Positions 13,670 to 25,840 of a DNA stretch of 64,000 bases are shown here, one piece after another. The notes under the pieces were generated by a model. The model made no database searches and had not been told where the DNA came from. It saw only the letters and a program-made list of their open reading frames with translations. The stretch comes from Amaranthus tricolor (Eukaryota; Streptophyta; Magnoliopsida; Caryophyllales; Amaranthaceae), in NCBI RefSeq assembly GCF_026212465.1, contig NC_080047.1, positions 39,740,422-39,804,421 on the forward strand, in the 5' to 3' direction. A program made the translations under genes and the position numbers. Numbering within the stretch: the stretch's first letter is position 1; each line of letters starts with the position of its first letter.

Positions 13670-16463
13670 TCAAAAGTGTAGGTACACAATTGCAGCAATC
13701 AAAGAAAGAGCCACAGGTACAGCAGTCTTCAGACCAGATGAAGTAATCTGGATGGTAAAATTGCAAGTTGGTGTAGATATATTATGCAGTGCTAACCTAG
13801 CCAAACCTTGGAAATCGCAGGCGGCGAGATTCTGTTTCTGTGTCTGAAAGTACACATTAAACGCGAATGAAGCGTTCTGATTCGCATCCAACCCTTGACA
13901 AGAGGAGCCATACCCGAGAGGCGTACAATCAGCAAAAGTGCATGCAAAATTGATGTTATCAGCCAACTTGTCCAGATTTTTGGCATTCGGGTTGAATTCA
14001 CACCATTGATTTTGGAGATATTTAACGTTCTTTGCACCCACAAGATAGATATCCCGGTTTTGGCCCGAAAGATCCATGGGAAATTTCGGCAGTCCATCAT
14101 ACCGAAAAATTCCCCAATGCCTCTCGAAGTTACCAGGAGCAACAGTTTTGGCATCCTCGTCAAGGAGCCCAAACAAGTACATCTCTATGCTTCCGGGCCT
14201 CAAAGGAGTGCCTACATTAGCTGCAATTCTAGGCAGAAGGCCGCGGTAAAATCTGATAGCATTGTTAATGTTAGCATTAACATCACCATCCGTGGGCCAA
14301 CCGACCTCCCCAACAATAATCGGCAAGTTCCCAAACCCTGCTGCTTTCAAGGCTGAAACCAATGTATCAAAGTTGGCATCAAAAACGTTTGTGTATTGGA
14401 TCCCGTTATCTACTATAGGAGCAGCACCCCCGTCAAAAAACGCATAATCGACTGGGAAACCAGGGTTTCCATATAAACTCAGAAACGGATAGATATTGAC
14501 AGTGAAAGGTGCATTGTTTAGGCTCAAGAACTGAACCATCTGTGTCATTAGGTCAGCAACGTCTGTTCTGAATCTTCCAGACGAAGGTACATTGCTGCCT
14601 GATGGTGACTCGTAGACATCAGCGTTTAAAGGCACTGTTGCCTTGACAGTGTTTCCTACCCCAGCTTCGTTGAGAGCATTTTGGATGTTTTTAAGGGCTG
14701 GCAAAGTAGCATTCTCAAATGTGCCATTGTAGGATTTGAGAAAAGGTTCATTCCCTACCGCCACATATCTGAAACCCGACAAATGTTTTAACATCACAGA
14801 AGTAATCACCAATCTATCTAAAAACAGTAAAACGTTCATACTTTGATTGCTGTAATTCGTAAAAAATAAACATTGAGACTGTAATTCGCAAAAGTGCTAA
14901 ACTTTAAGGCTGTAATTTGCAAATCATCATCTAAAAACAGTAAATTCAAATCCCAGCAAGCTCCCAGCGTTGCAACAAAGTTCATCTTCTGAACGACATG
15001 TGCCAAGGAAAAATCCAGCTTCTTATACCTTATGATAGATTTGTAAGAAAAAGGCAACAAGTTTTCATTTGTTTTTATTGCCTATGATGAGGGGATACAA
15101 CATTTTGCAAACCGCATCCAAAAAATGTAACATGATTTCAGATAGTGCACAAATGCAGTCTGGTTTGTCAAACGCGCATGAATTTTCAGATGTATCGGCC
15201 TATGTTTCGAGCATGATTAGATAAAAATCTTTACAATAAGGTCGTAATAATGTGATGTAGGCAATGTTTTCACTACTTGAGCGACTTAAAATTTGGGTTC
15301 CTTTTGAGAAAAAATTCCTACTGGATGCTCACCAATGGGCCAAGGATATGCTTCTAAATGAAGCATAAAGCAGCTACTGAAAACATTGTACTTATATAAT
15401 ATAATATCAAACCAGCCAAATCATTGTCCCCATAATGTTACTCAAAGTAGTACTCAAATGCAAAGTAGGGATTAAGTCAATTATTAACTAAACGAAACCA
15501 TCTTAGTCAACTAATTAACTACTCTAGTTAGTTGATATTATTCCTTTAATCACAACACTAGTATCATCAATTTCTCTAAGGTCCATATCACAATCACATG
15601 ATGGGCAGTTGCATATCTAAAAGAGGTAAAAGAGATGCAACTTTCAACATATTGCATATAAAATTATGCTTCATAAACACAAATCACATGACAAGTGGAT
15701 GAAGAATACTGCAATCACACAAAGAAAAAGCAAAGGGCACAAAAAGTTTTGCACATTTTTATTTACATATGAAAAAGAATCGAGTTTCGTCTCATTTAAA
15801 GCATATTCCAATCCCTCATGTAAATCTAGGTTCAATTATCACTTTTCTTTTCTTCGGCGTACCTTGTAAATACTAAATAGAGGTGTTCAAAACAAACCCG
15901 ACAATCCGATAATTACCCGACCGTGTAATCTAACCCGACATTTTACATATTCAGTCTGGTCTCGTTTGGAGCATATTCTCTCCCACATAAGACCTGGGTT
16001 CGATTCTCATCTTTTCTTCCCACGGTCTACCTTGTACTGGGGAAAAAAAGAACATATATCATATATGAATAGCTTATTAACAAAAAAAAAAGGAAAACAA
16101 GTGATCACAGAAACAAACAACTCACTTGATGTTAACTCCTCCTTCGAAATTATAACGAGTGACATTCTTTTCAACCCATCTCTGAGCTCTCTTATAATCA
16201 AGCATGGCAGACAAATCACCATTAGGAATGGCAACCATAACTTCAATATCAGTACCACTAAAAGCACTCAAAGTAGACTCATCTGCATCAAACAACTTCA
16301 CCTTTTTAATCCCATTATCCTTAAACATTTGTACCACTGTATTTGGCGCCAATCTATGAATAGCTTGTGTTCCCCAATTCACTCCAAGTCCTTCAACGTC
16401 ATAACCCCATAATGAAAACCCAAGAATCAACCAACTTACAAGAAATACCCACAAATTTTCCAT
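13670..16463 (-). CDS. GPI-anchored glucan endo-1,3-beta-glucosidase (GH17 + X8)
   Basis: Two exons: 16463-16126 and 14768-13670, with a phase-2 intron between; predicted product 478 residues, usual for the family. It should hydrolyse 1,3-beta-glucan (callose) at the cell surface or wall. Residues 1-24 form a hydrophobic signal peptide; GH17 runs from GLGVNWGTQ (about 25) to about 365, with candidate catalytic glutamates E120 (AVGNEPF) and E267 ([11 protein letters not shown]). An X8/CBM43 module spans W368-C448 with six cysteines. A hydrophobic C-terminus (about 456-478, ending AAIVYLHF) is a GPI-attachment signal. It resembles the Arabidopsis At4g31140/At5g58090 clade rather than the pathogenesis-related PR-2 enzymes. 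It is the head-to-head paralogue of the gene at 20983. Start chosen at the first ATG before the signal peptide. Confidence 0.93.
14845..14922. repeat. Fragment of the 217-bp inverted-repeat element family (see 59171)
   Basis: The segment contains CTGTAATTCGCAAAAGTGC, then CTAAACTTTAAGGCTGTAAT and TTGCAAAT, nearly matching the right arm of the hairpin element at 59171-59387. Only one arm is present. It sits in the GH17 intron. Confidence 0.55.
15785..16042 (+). repeat. Two adjacent tRNA-like (SINE-type) repeats in GH17 intron
   Basis: Two diverged copies (about 15785-15872 and 15953-16038) share GCATATTC, CCTCAT/CCACAT, then CTAGGTTCAATT or CTGGGTTCGATTCTC, and end in TACCTTGTA. GGTTCGATTC is a Pol III B-box core, as in tRNA-derived SINEs. 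A third copy lies at 46500-46592. There is no foldable tRNA cloverleaf, so they are repeats and not tRNA genes. Confidence 0.5.
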
Positions 16464-19400
16464 TGAAAATTAATGGTTTTTATCTTGTGGGTATTAATCA
16501 AGATCCTTCCTTTCTTTCTTACCTTAAAAAGAATAGATTTTCAAGGATAAAATTGAATCACAATTATATTGATTTGTGTGTGAACATATAAAAGTATTGT
16601 AATATCAAATGAAAACTGCTATATAGTATAGGAAAATCAAAAAAAGAAAAAAACAGCTGGGAAAATGAGGAAAAACGTTTGCAAAGGAACGGCATATAAG
16701 GGAAAGTGTGAATGGGTCATGGGTCAGCGAAAATTCTGGGATTTATTCTCTCTATTTCCCCATTAAAATGGGGTTATGGGGATAGTGGGTTTAATGGGGA
16801 AGAACAAAAATTAATTAATTTTAATTAATTAATTAAATGTACCAAAAATCAATACTTCGGTGAGATACCAATTTTAAAAATTAATTATCTATTATTACCA
16901 AAATGAAGATTAAAAAATATAGTGTATAATAGTAAATCAAGGGTTTTGGTAGGACTTAACAGAAATCAGAAAAAATAGGGGAAATTAATGAAAAAATTGT
17001 TATTATTATTTTTTTTTTATGGAAACCCAGAAAATTTATTAGAAAACCCAGAAGAGAATGGGTGTTATTGTTAAACAATAGATTGGAAATTTGATTTGGG
17101 GTTTATATGATTAATGAAATTTATACAAGAATGAAGAGGAAGATTGAGTTTATATTTTCGAATGGAATGGAGAGAAGACTAAGAGGAGGGGAAAAAACAA
17201 TAGGCTTTATCAAATGTGAAGAAAATGAGGGAGATTTTGTAAATTTGTAGGTTGTTTAATCTTGATTAGGATTAGGATTAGGATTAAGATTGATCGATTA
17301 TTAAAGTTTGAATTAAGCAAAAGTTCCAACGGCTACTAATTATTGGGAAAGTGATTGTGTTGTGTCATCAGGCAATCATCAATTGTGGCCAGCTTTAGTT
17401 TGAATTAAGACAAAATAGTTGTTGAACATCTTCATGTTCGTGTCTAAGCAAACCACGTTCTTTGTGACCGTTTATGATAAAGGTTTATGTCCTATGGTGC
17501 TATGTTGTGCAAGACGATGTATTGTATGGTAGACTATAAAATAAAGTTTTTTAAATTTTTTGCGTAAAGTGATTATGAAATAACATATTTTAGCGGGTCG
17601 TGCAAGTAGGTAGTACCTGCAGGTAGATTTGTTAGATTGATGGGTTGGATTAGTTAAGTTTGAACTTGTGGGTCATAGATTTACAATTATTTTATTCTTT
17701 TCGCTAAAAAATAGCTAGAATGTTATGTAATATTTTCATTAAAATTTGCAAAGTAGTTTCTTCTTTTATTTGACGAAAAATAACTTTTCTAGCTATAGTT
17801 ACGTAATATTAAACTTAAATTAAAAAAAATTGATAAAATAATAATAGGTTATGACTAAAAAATATTTATGTAAAACTCAAAAATTCACCAAATTTTAAAA
17901 AAAACCGGATTAGATCATTCTGATTTTGTTCGGTTTGGCCGAATCAATATTTATCCAGTCTACCTAACAGCCTATGTAGTATTGTCTCGATTGGCGAGTT
18001 GTGTCTCGTGTGTTGTTGGGGATTGCGACGTGTTGTGTTGAGCCATGAGTGGGTTTCGTGCCCATAAAGTTCTTGTGTTGGTTTGGACGATGCCCAAGTC
18101 TACCTAATCACACATTCTTTTATGTGATAATTCATAAATCTATCAAATAGATTGGGACTTTAGGCTGATAATTGGAATTATTTTGTTTTTGTTTAAGGTG
18201 TTGGAAATTGAGAAAGAATGGAAGATAAAAATAGTAATTGAGATGGGATTCCCTGCACAAAAAAGTCATAAGAACATGCAAATTGAGATTGAAACTTAAA
18301 AATAGAGATTTTAGTGTAAATTTGTAATATTTATTTTCAAAATTTTCATCTCAATTTTCATCTAAAATTTCGTACCAAAGTTTTTCAATTTTCGTTTTTA
18401 TTTTCATTTGTCAAATAAATTTCAAGATTAAGAATTTCATATTGTGAAAAAAGTCAATAAAACTAATAAATTGAATAGAAGAGAATATTTAAGTTATATA
18501 AACTTGAACAAAATGAAAAGTTAAATTGATATTGAGAGTTAAAGTGATTATATGAAATGATTTAAATTGAACTGAAGATACTACAATGTAATGAATATAG
18601 ATAAATTAGATTGAGTATAAGTGAAACTTTAACGGATAAAATAGTATAATAACATATATGACCGTATGGAGAGAGGGGCCAACGATGATCTTGATAGAGT
18701 TTCTAGTAACAATGTTAGGACGGATGATTGCTTTTGGCTGATTTTGTTTAAATTTTCCCATGTCATACGGCTTGCGTATGAGCCCAATCCAAAACTGATC
18801 TAACCGACTTTCCCTTAATCAACAAAGGGTTTGACAATGGTGGAAATTTATCGGAGTTCATCACAAACCAATAATAAAGCAATTAGGTTATCTATCTTCT
18901 CTAACGCTAACTTATCCGCGATTGTCTTCAATTTTGGCTTCCTGCCTTAAACATTTAGAGTTGAGGCTTTGTTGTTTACCAATGCGCTTGTGGCACACAC
19001 CCTGAAGAAGAAGGAGGAACGTTAGAAAATTCTGGATTTCAATTTTAATTTCCTCCAAGACTCTACCAATGAATGGATATTGATTTATATCGTGTTCAGA
19101 AATTATTGCCCAAAATGGTCACTTCATTCGTAATTTTGGTGAGTTCTGTTTTAAAGTTAGGTTTTATTGAATTGAAATTCTTAATTCCTCTAGGATTAAA
19201 AATACTACAATTATTATCTGCGGAATTAATTATTTAGCTTGTTTGTTGATGGATTCTAGTATTTTTACTTAATTTGGTAATGGAATTGATTTTGATTACG
19301 TATTTTTTTACTTTTAATTTTTTTAAAAATAATTGTCGATTTAGCGATTTGAGATAGGTTTTTACAATAGCTGCGTGTTGAGATTAAAAATAAAAAAAAC

Positions 19401-20982
19401 CTCAGTTTAAAATACAATTGTGAGATTTATCCTCATTTTTTCTTGCGTGTATTAAAAAATGGCTTTAGGCTATTTTATTTATTGATAATGACATTTGAGG
19501 CTCTGCCTATGATTGTCAGTTATCACTTGTCAGCATAGTTTTGTTGACCACAGATTATTGGAGATAATATGCAAATTAGTGCGGCACTTCTTGTAATTAT
19601 TTATTAGGTTTAGAGTTAGCCAATCTCTTTCAATACTCAGTTGTATTAGTTGGTTGGTGATGATTGAAGTGGTATTATTAGTTTATTTCATTCTCTATCT
19701 TGAGTTTGTTATTAAAATTTGTAAACTAGTTGAAACATTGGGAAAGTCTTAATCTCAAACTGAGCAAAAAAACATGATGTCATCGGCGTGTAAAGGTTTT
19801 TAAGCTTATTAACGATCGAGATGACCATGAAACCATCCACATAGACCGTGAAATTCATTTTGCAAACAATGATCGAAAACCCTTTTTTTTAACTATGATC
19901 TTAACAATTGTAAATTTGTGAAGTGAGTATTGGTGATTAATATGGTGAATATTTGAGATCCACCCTTTTATCAGTTTCTGTTGGTTATATTGCTTAAGCT
20001 TTGACACCTTGTAAAATCCTTTTCTTAAATTTGTAGTTAGCACTTTCATTTCTTTAATTTTTGCTCGACTTAGGAATATATTATCAATAATGATTCACCT
20101 TGTTGTAAAACATTGATGTTCATTAAATTCAATTTTACAATAAATTGGTGTAAAACATTGATGTTGCAGTCTTGCAGAATGCAGATAAGCTGAGTAAGCA
20201 ACTACAGCATCCCTTGTCTCACATCTTTGTCCTATTATTTGATACAGAATGGATCACTTATTTTTGGCCCCATCATCCAATTAATAAAGTAGAAAATAAT
20301 GAAATAATGTTATTTGAGTACTGTTGCTTTCTCTACCATTCAATCCATTCAACCTTTTATGATCATAAATCTATAATCCTACATCACCTGCTCATTTTCT
20401 TCAGATTTAATTCTGCAGAAAACCCCTCATTGCACTTGGGTTTTCATCATATTTTTTTGTAGTAATTTGATAGAAGATAATTTCTTCAGTTCAATTAAGT
20501 TCTGGAATTTTCTCATCATTTCAATTATGTTCATACTTCAGAGAAGTTCCTTAAATGTTCTTATGTGCTGAACTTTTTCTCTCTTTTGGGTATCTTTTTG
20601 CTTTTATTAATTTGTTATACTTCCTTTTTGGTCATTTCTGCTGACCAATAGGCAAGCTAGGTTTGCATCTTTCTAATTATCTATGCATCAATTACTTCTA
20701 ACTTGTCTTGTTTTGAAGTAGGATCATTAATATCATTGTATTGCGGAGTTGACTTTATGTTCTAGTGCCACATTTATATTTTCCGCACATAAATTTGCTG
20801 ATTCCATTCATTAAATCTTAAGGGGTTGACTTTTTCATCCCTCCACCCAAAATGACTTTTGTAACTTACATTGATATATCTCAATTTTTGAGCTGGTTAT
20901 TGTTTCCTTTGTCCCAATTATAGCAACAAAACCCAGAAGTTGAATTCATATCTTTCACTAATTTCTTGCACAAATTAACATC
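16464..20982. other. 4.5-kb divergent spacer between two GH17 genes
   Basis: Contains the upstream regions of both head-to-head GH17 genes. It is AT-rich with simple stretches such as alternating AATTAATT near 16807-16835 and a short (GATTAG)n run at 17264-17284. No coding exon, RNA gene or clear TATA box for either gene could be fixed. Scattered short ORFs lack codon bias or homology. Confidence 0.55.
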
Positions 20983-23900
20983 ATGTTTATTTTGATGGAG
21001 AAAGAGTGGCTGTTGTGCGTATGTTGCTTGATGTTTTGGGTAACATGGAATTATAATGTTGAAGGGCTTGGAGTCAACTGGGGAACTCAAGCTAATCACA
21101 AAATCCCTATTATAACAGTGGTACAAATGTTAAAAAATAATGGAATTCAAAAGGTGAAATTATTTGATGCTGATGAGTTTATATTAAGTGCTCTTAGTGG
21201 TACTAATATAGAAGTTATGGTTGCCATTCCCAATGGTGATTTGGCTGGCATGCTTGATTACAAGCATGCTAAGAAATGGGTTGATAGAAATGTTGTGCGT
21301 TACGATTATAACGGAGGAGTCAACATCAAGTGAGTTGCAATTAAATTTTTAAAACATTCCTTCACTCAATGTGAAATTTTCTTTTCTTCTCTTACCATAT
21401 GTTTTGCGTGTATGTAGCTCAAATATTCCATTGAGTTTATTCGGAAGTTAATTTTCTATCTATTTTTCTGGGGATTGGAATTCAAACATACATTAAAATT
21501 CATGTAAAGGTGTCTCGACTTTGTTATTGATGTTTAGGCACCTCCATCTTCATTTCAAGTAGAGGTTAATTGTTGTCATTATTTTGTGCTTTTTTTGACG
21601 ATGGATCTGAACTTTTGAAATTTTTTAATGAAAATAAAATTACCCTTACATTTTACCAACCTTAACTATCCAAAATTTGAGCTTTTCCGCTCTGTTCTGG
21701 TTGTTGGCTACTTAATTTATCGTCGCTTCTAAATTTTCTTTCAATATTTTTGTCACTCGTAAGAGCTTACAACTTTTCTGGAACGTTCTGCTTAAAAAGA
21801 GTGCAGTAACACTAACAGTAAGGAGACAATCTTGTTATCTTCTGCTTAATGTTGAAACTTCTTTGATATGCTGTGAAGATATCAGCAAGCCTTTAGAGTT
21901 TTCACATTACTAAAAAGCTATACCTCGTTTAAGTGACATTACTCTGCATCAATCTAATTCTTTTTACTGGATATTGGCTGATAGAGCAGCCAATTTTCCT
22001 AAAATTATCTTTTGCCGGAGAACAATCAATTTCTGTGTTTGTGTCAGATGGGATGTAACTGGCCATGCTGGATGACTGGGTCAAAAGTGGAAGCTATGCT
22101 TCAAATGCTCTTGTAGGATCTAATCTGAGTATAGCAGAATTGTTGACCTTTTTCAGGATTTTTCGTTTGCTCAGAGAATAGTATCTGATATTAGATCCCA
22201 AACTATTTCTCTATCCATTGTGTTTCTCGTACATTGTAGTCGTTGATTTTTCCTGAAGGGACTAAAGAGATTTTCTTCATTGCTGAGTGCCTTATACCCT
22301 TAACAAGAAACAGCCATTGTCGCACTATTTTTTCTCTTTGCATTTGTATAATAAGCTGGCAGGAATGGTTAAATTTTGGAGGTTTTAGTAGAAATACAGA
22401 GGTGTCTGAGCAGTGAGCACTCAGAAGCTGTAGCCATGATGAAGTGGATGGATGATGGCTCTCTTTTTTAGGAAAAGGAGTGACAAAAGACAGGATAGAG
22501 CGGGAAGTGGTTCTCATTTTAAGGAAAGAACCTGAGTTGCTTAATTTGAAATATTGTATGCGTTACGTGTAGTTCGTATTTGTAAAATTTCAATTCCCAT
22601 TAGAAGCATTTGGTTTCTAACTATTAGTCTTTTATTAGAAGCTAAGGTAACCTTAGATGCATTTGGTTACGCTTGAACGTAACTGCATGAATGTGAACTT
22701 TGGGTAGATTGTGGTATCCTATTATTGCTAACCTTTTCTGATATATTAATATGTCTTCTTTATCTTCCCATCACGTGATCATAATAATGAGTGGGGAAAC
22801 GAACCATCTAATTTAAATGTATTATGATTACATAACAGGGAAAATTAATAAGAAGTCCTTTAGAGGCTTATAAGTTAATAGAATCATACTTTTATCTCAT
22901 TTTATTTGTGATTAGTTGTATGTTTTTCAAGAATATAGGAGAATTAATTACTGTCCCCACCCCTCTACTTCTCGCGTGACAATTTTAAACTTCTCTGGTG
23001 TTGTGATGCTAATAAAATACATACTACTTTGTGGTGTATGGGGAAAAATTTACTTTTAAATAGAAAGGGGAATAAGGAAGCTAATGATTGTTCAGAGGAA
23101 GCAACATTTCTCAAAATTGTGCTTTGCAGAGTTTTTAGAGTTGCTGTTCAGATTTTTTTTTTGTGTGTTTGCATCATTGGTACGTTTATGGCTATAAGGG
23201 CGCGCGCAATTGTTTTTATGTAAATGCTTTTGTTGTATGATTTTTGGTTTAAGTAACCAAAATCTAATAGCCAGATGACACCGACTGGAAAACTCTATCC
23301 TGCTCACAGTAGAAAACTCACAGTTGCTATTTTCTCTTGTGATCTTAGACTGACAAACCATCTGAAACATAAAAACGTTAACCGATTGCAGGTATGTGGC
23401 AGTTGGGAATGAGCCTTTCCTCAGGTCCTACAACGGTACATTTGAGAATGCTACTTTGCCAGCCCTTCAAAATATCCAAAATGCTCTTAATGAAGCCGGG
23501 GTAGGAGATAGAATAAAAGCAACTGTGCCTCTGAATGCTGATGTCTATGAATCACCAGCATCCAATCCTGTACCTTCAGCTGGAAGATTCAGACCTAATA
23601 TTGCTGATCTGATGACCCAGATAGTCCAGTTCATGAGCCAAAACAACGCTCCTTTCACTGTCAATATCTACCCTTTTCTCAGTCTTTATGAAGACCCAAA
23701 TTTCCCAGTCAACTTTGCCTTTTTTGATGGGGGAGCTACGCCAATTGTAGACAACGGGATTCAATACACTAATGTTTTTGATGCGAACTTCGACACATTG
23801 GTTTCAGCCTTAAGATCGGTGGGATTCGGGAACATGCCTATAATTGTTGGAGAAGTTGGGTGGCCAACAGATGGTGATATTCACGCTAATATAAACAATG

Positions 23901-24481
23901 CTATCAGGTTTTATCGTGGCCTCCTTCCTAAAATTTCTGCTAATATTGGTACTCCTCTGAGGCCTGGAAATATAGAGATGTACTTGTTTGGACTCCTTGA
24001 TGAGGACGCAAAGAGTGTTGGACCTGGATGGTTCGAGAGGCACTGGGGAATTTTCCGATATGATGGACAGCCAAAATTTCCCATGTATGTTCAAAACCAG
24101 GAAATTCATCTTATTGGTGCTAAAGGTGTGAAGTATCTCACTAATCAATGGTGTGAATTCAATCCCAATGCGAAGGATCTAAGCAAGCTGGGAGAAAATC
24201 TTAATTTTGCATGCAGTCGTGCTGATTGTACACCTCTTGGGTATGGATCCTCTTGTCAAGGCTTGGATGTCTATGGGAACGCCTCTTTTGCATTCAATGT
24301 ATATTATCAGACTCAGTATCAGGACTTTGAGGCCTGCAACTTTGGGGGCTTAGCAAGGATAACAACTGCGAATATCTCAACAGCAACTTGCAATTTCACT
24401 ATCCAGATTGTTTCTTCTGGCTTGAGGACTGCAGCACCCATGGTCTTTTCATTGATCACTGTGCTCACATATTTACTCTGA
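20983..24481 (+). CDS. GPI-anchored glucan endo-1,3-beta-glucosidase (GH17 + X8), second copy
   Basis: Two exons, 20983-21329 and 23392-24481 (TGA), with the intron at exactly the same codon and phase as in the minus-strand paralogue. The product is 478 residues from the first ATG, or 474 from the ATG at 20995, which gives MEKEWLL and aligns better with the paralogue's MENLWVF. Signal peptide, GLGVNWGTQ, catalytic motifs AVGNEPF (E123) and [11 protein letters not shown] (E270), an X8 module from [10 protein letters not shown] to ATCNFTIQI with its six cysteines, and a hydrophobic GPI-signal tail (ending ITVLTYLL) are all intact. Reaction and location are as for the paralogue: surface-bound hydrolysis of 1,3-beta-glucan. 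The high similarity over most of the length indicates duplication by inversion. Confidence 0.93.
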
Positions 24482-24772
24482 ATAATTTGATCATGTGGAT
24501 AATACTTTGTGCAGTTCCCTTTGGTTATTGTTCTGCACAGCATTAAGGTCAGTTTTATGGAAAGCTTTATTCTAGTTCTGAGAATTTCATTTTGTTAACT
24601 TCCTATTATTTGATTATCAATTGAAAACGACAATCAATTTGTGTAAGTGTGCACCTTACTTTTTGGCTCTTAGAAAACTACTCATTTTTGTCATTGTTTT
24701 CAAACTTTATATGTTCTTTTCTTAATGATAATCTCTGATTATGGTGGTTAGGTTAGTTTTATGTCCTTTACT

Positions 24773-25079
24773 ACCCATTTGGTTAGTGATAGTAAATGAC
24801 GGTAATGGAAATGAATGGTGTAAATTTCATCAAAAGTTTCGTGTTATTACTATGGTGATGAAATTTTGATCACAAAAAAGTTTTTTTTGTTTACAAATTT
24901 TCATTACCACCTAATACCACCTCTTCCTATGGGAATGCATTGGAATGAATTTTATGAAGAAAATGAGATGATTGAGGTTAGACAAGCATGACCATCAAGG
25001 TAGCTAAGAGATTTTTCAACCAAAATTACACTAATTTTCATTTCCATTACCACTGTTTATTACCACCTACTAAACGGGT
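24773..25079. mobile_element. 307-bp inverted-repeat element (MITE), family E copy 1
   Basis: Left end ACCCATTTGGTTAGTGATAG and the reverse complement of the right end (ACCCGTTTAGTAGGTGGTAA) form imperfect terminal inverted repeats of about 41 bp, both leading into GGTAATGGAAATG. No transposase is encoded. A second copy of similar length is at 46602-46906 with matching interior (AAGCATGA.CATCAA, AAGAGATTTTTC). Target duplication not evident. It abuts the truncated end of the GH17 pseudogene. Confidence 0.7.
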
Positions 25080-25840
25080 CGTTGAGGTAGTTGATATCAT
25101 GACCGAGATAGTCCAATCCCTTGGCCAAAACAACGCTCCTTTTACTGTCAATATCGATCCTTTCCTAAGTCTTTCTATAAATGAAAATTTTCCGTTTAGC
25201 TATGCATTCTTCAATGGAAAAGCTATTCCGGTTGCAGATAATGGGATGTTGTACACTAATGTTTTTGATGCCAACTTTGACACTGGTGTATCAGCCTTGA
25301 ATGTCGTTGGATGGCCAACTGATGGCGATAAAAAGGCCAATGTTAAGAATGCTATTAGGTTTTATAGGGGCCTACTGCCTAGAATTGCAGCTAACACAGG
25401 TACGCCTTTGAGATCCGGATATATAAATATGTACATGTACTTGTTCGGGCTCCTTGATGAAAATGTGAAGAGTGTTGCACCCGGGTGATTTGAGAGGCAT
25501 TGGGGATTCCAATACGATGGACGGCCAAAATTCCTTACGAATCTGTCTGGCCAAAACCGAGACATTTATCTTGTGGGTGCAAAGAATGTGAAATATCTTG
25601 AAAATGGATGGTGTGAATTTGCATGCACTCAGAGATAACATTGATTTTGCATGCACTCATGCCAATTGTACTAGTCTTGGTTATGGCTCATCTTGTTAGG
25701 GCTTTGATGCATATAGAAATGCATCGTTTGCATTCAACGCGTACTTTCAAACCTAAAGCGAAATCTAGAGGCGTTTGGCTAAGCTAACTAGGCAAAAAGA
25801 ATATCTCCACTAGAACTTGCAATGTTATACCAACTGAGAT
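25080..25840 (+). pseudogene. Degenerate third GH17 glucanase copy
   Basis: Resembles only the second half of GH17 exon 2: [72 protein letters not shown]. Signal peptide, exon 1, the first catalytic motif and part of exon 2 are missing. A deletion of about 14 codons fuses SALN directly to VVGWPTDGD, removing the second catalytic glutamate. A stop follows SVAPG (25486-25488), further frameshifts and stops break the X8 part (WCEFACTQR then stop), and similarity fades after a remnant of the [13 protein letters not shown] region near 25800-25840. It is in the same orientation as the 20983 gene, so it is probably a tandem duplicate that died. Confidence 0.85.

Noticed and set aside
13895..14356. 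153-codon plus-strand ORF
   Set aside because: It lies antisense to GH17 exon 2 and is a shadow of its codon structure, with no family features of its own.
15995..16005. GGTTCGATTC B-box suggesting a tRNA gene
   Set aside because: No cloverleaf can be drawn around it and the same block is repeated; it is a SINE-like repeat.
15966..16412. 148-codon plus-strand ORF
   Set aside because: Mostly antisense to GH17 exon 1 and a SINE-like repeat; no independent support.
17264..17284. TTAGGATTAGG-like run resembling telomere repeats
   Set aside because: The unit is GATTAG, not the plant TTTAGGG unit, and only about four copies occur.
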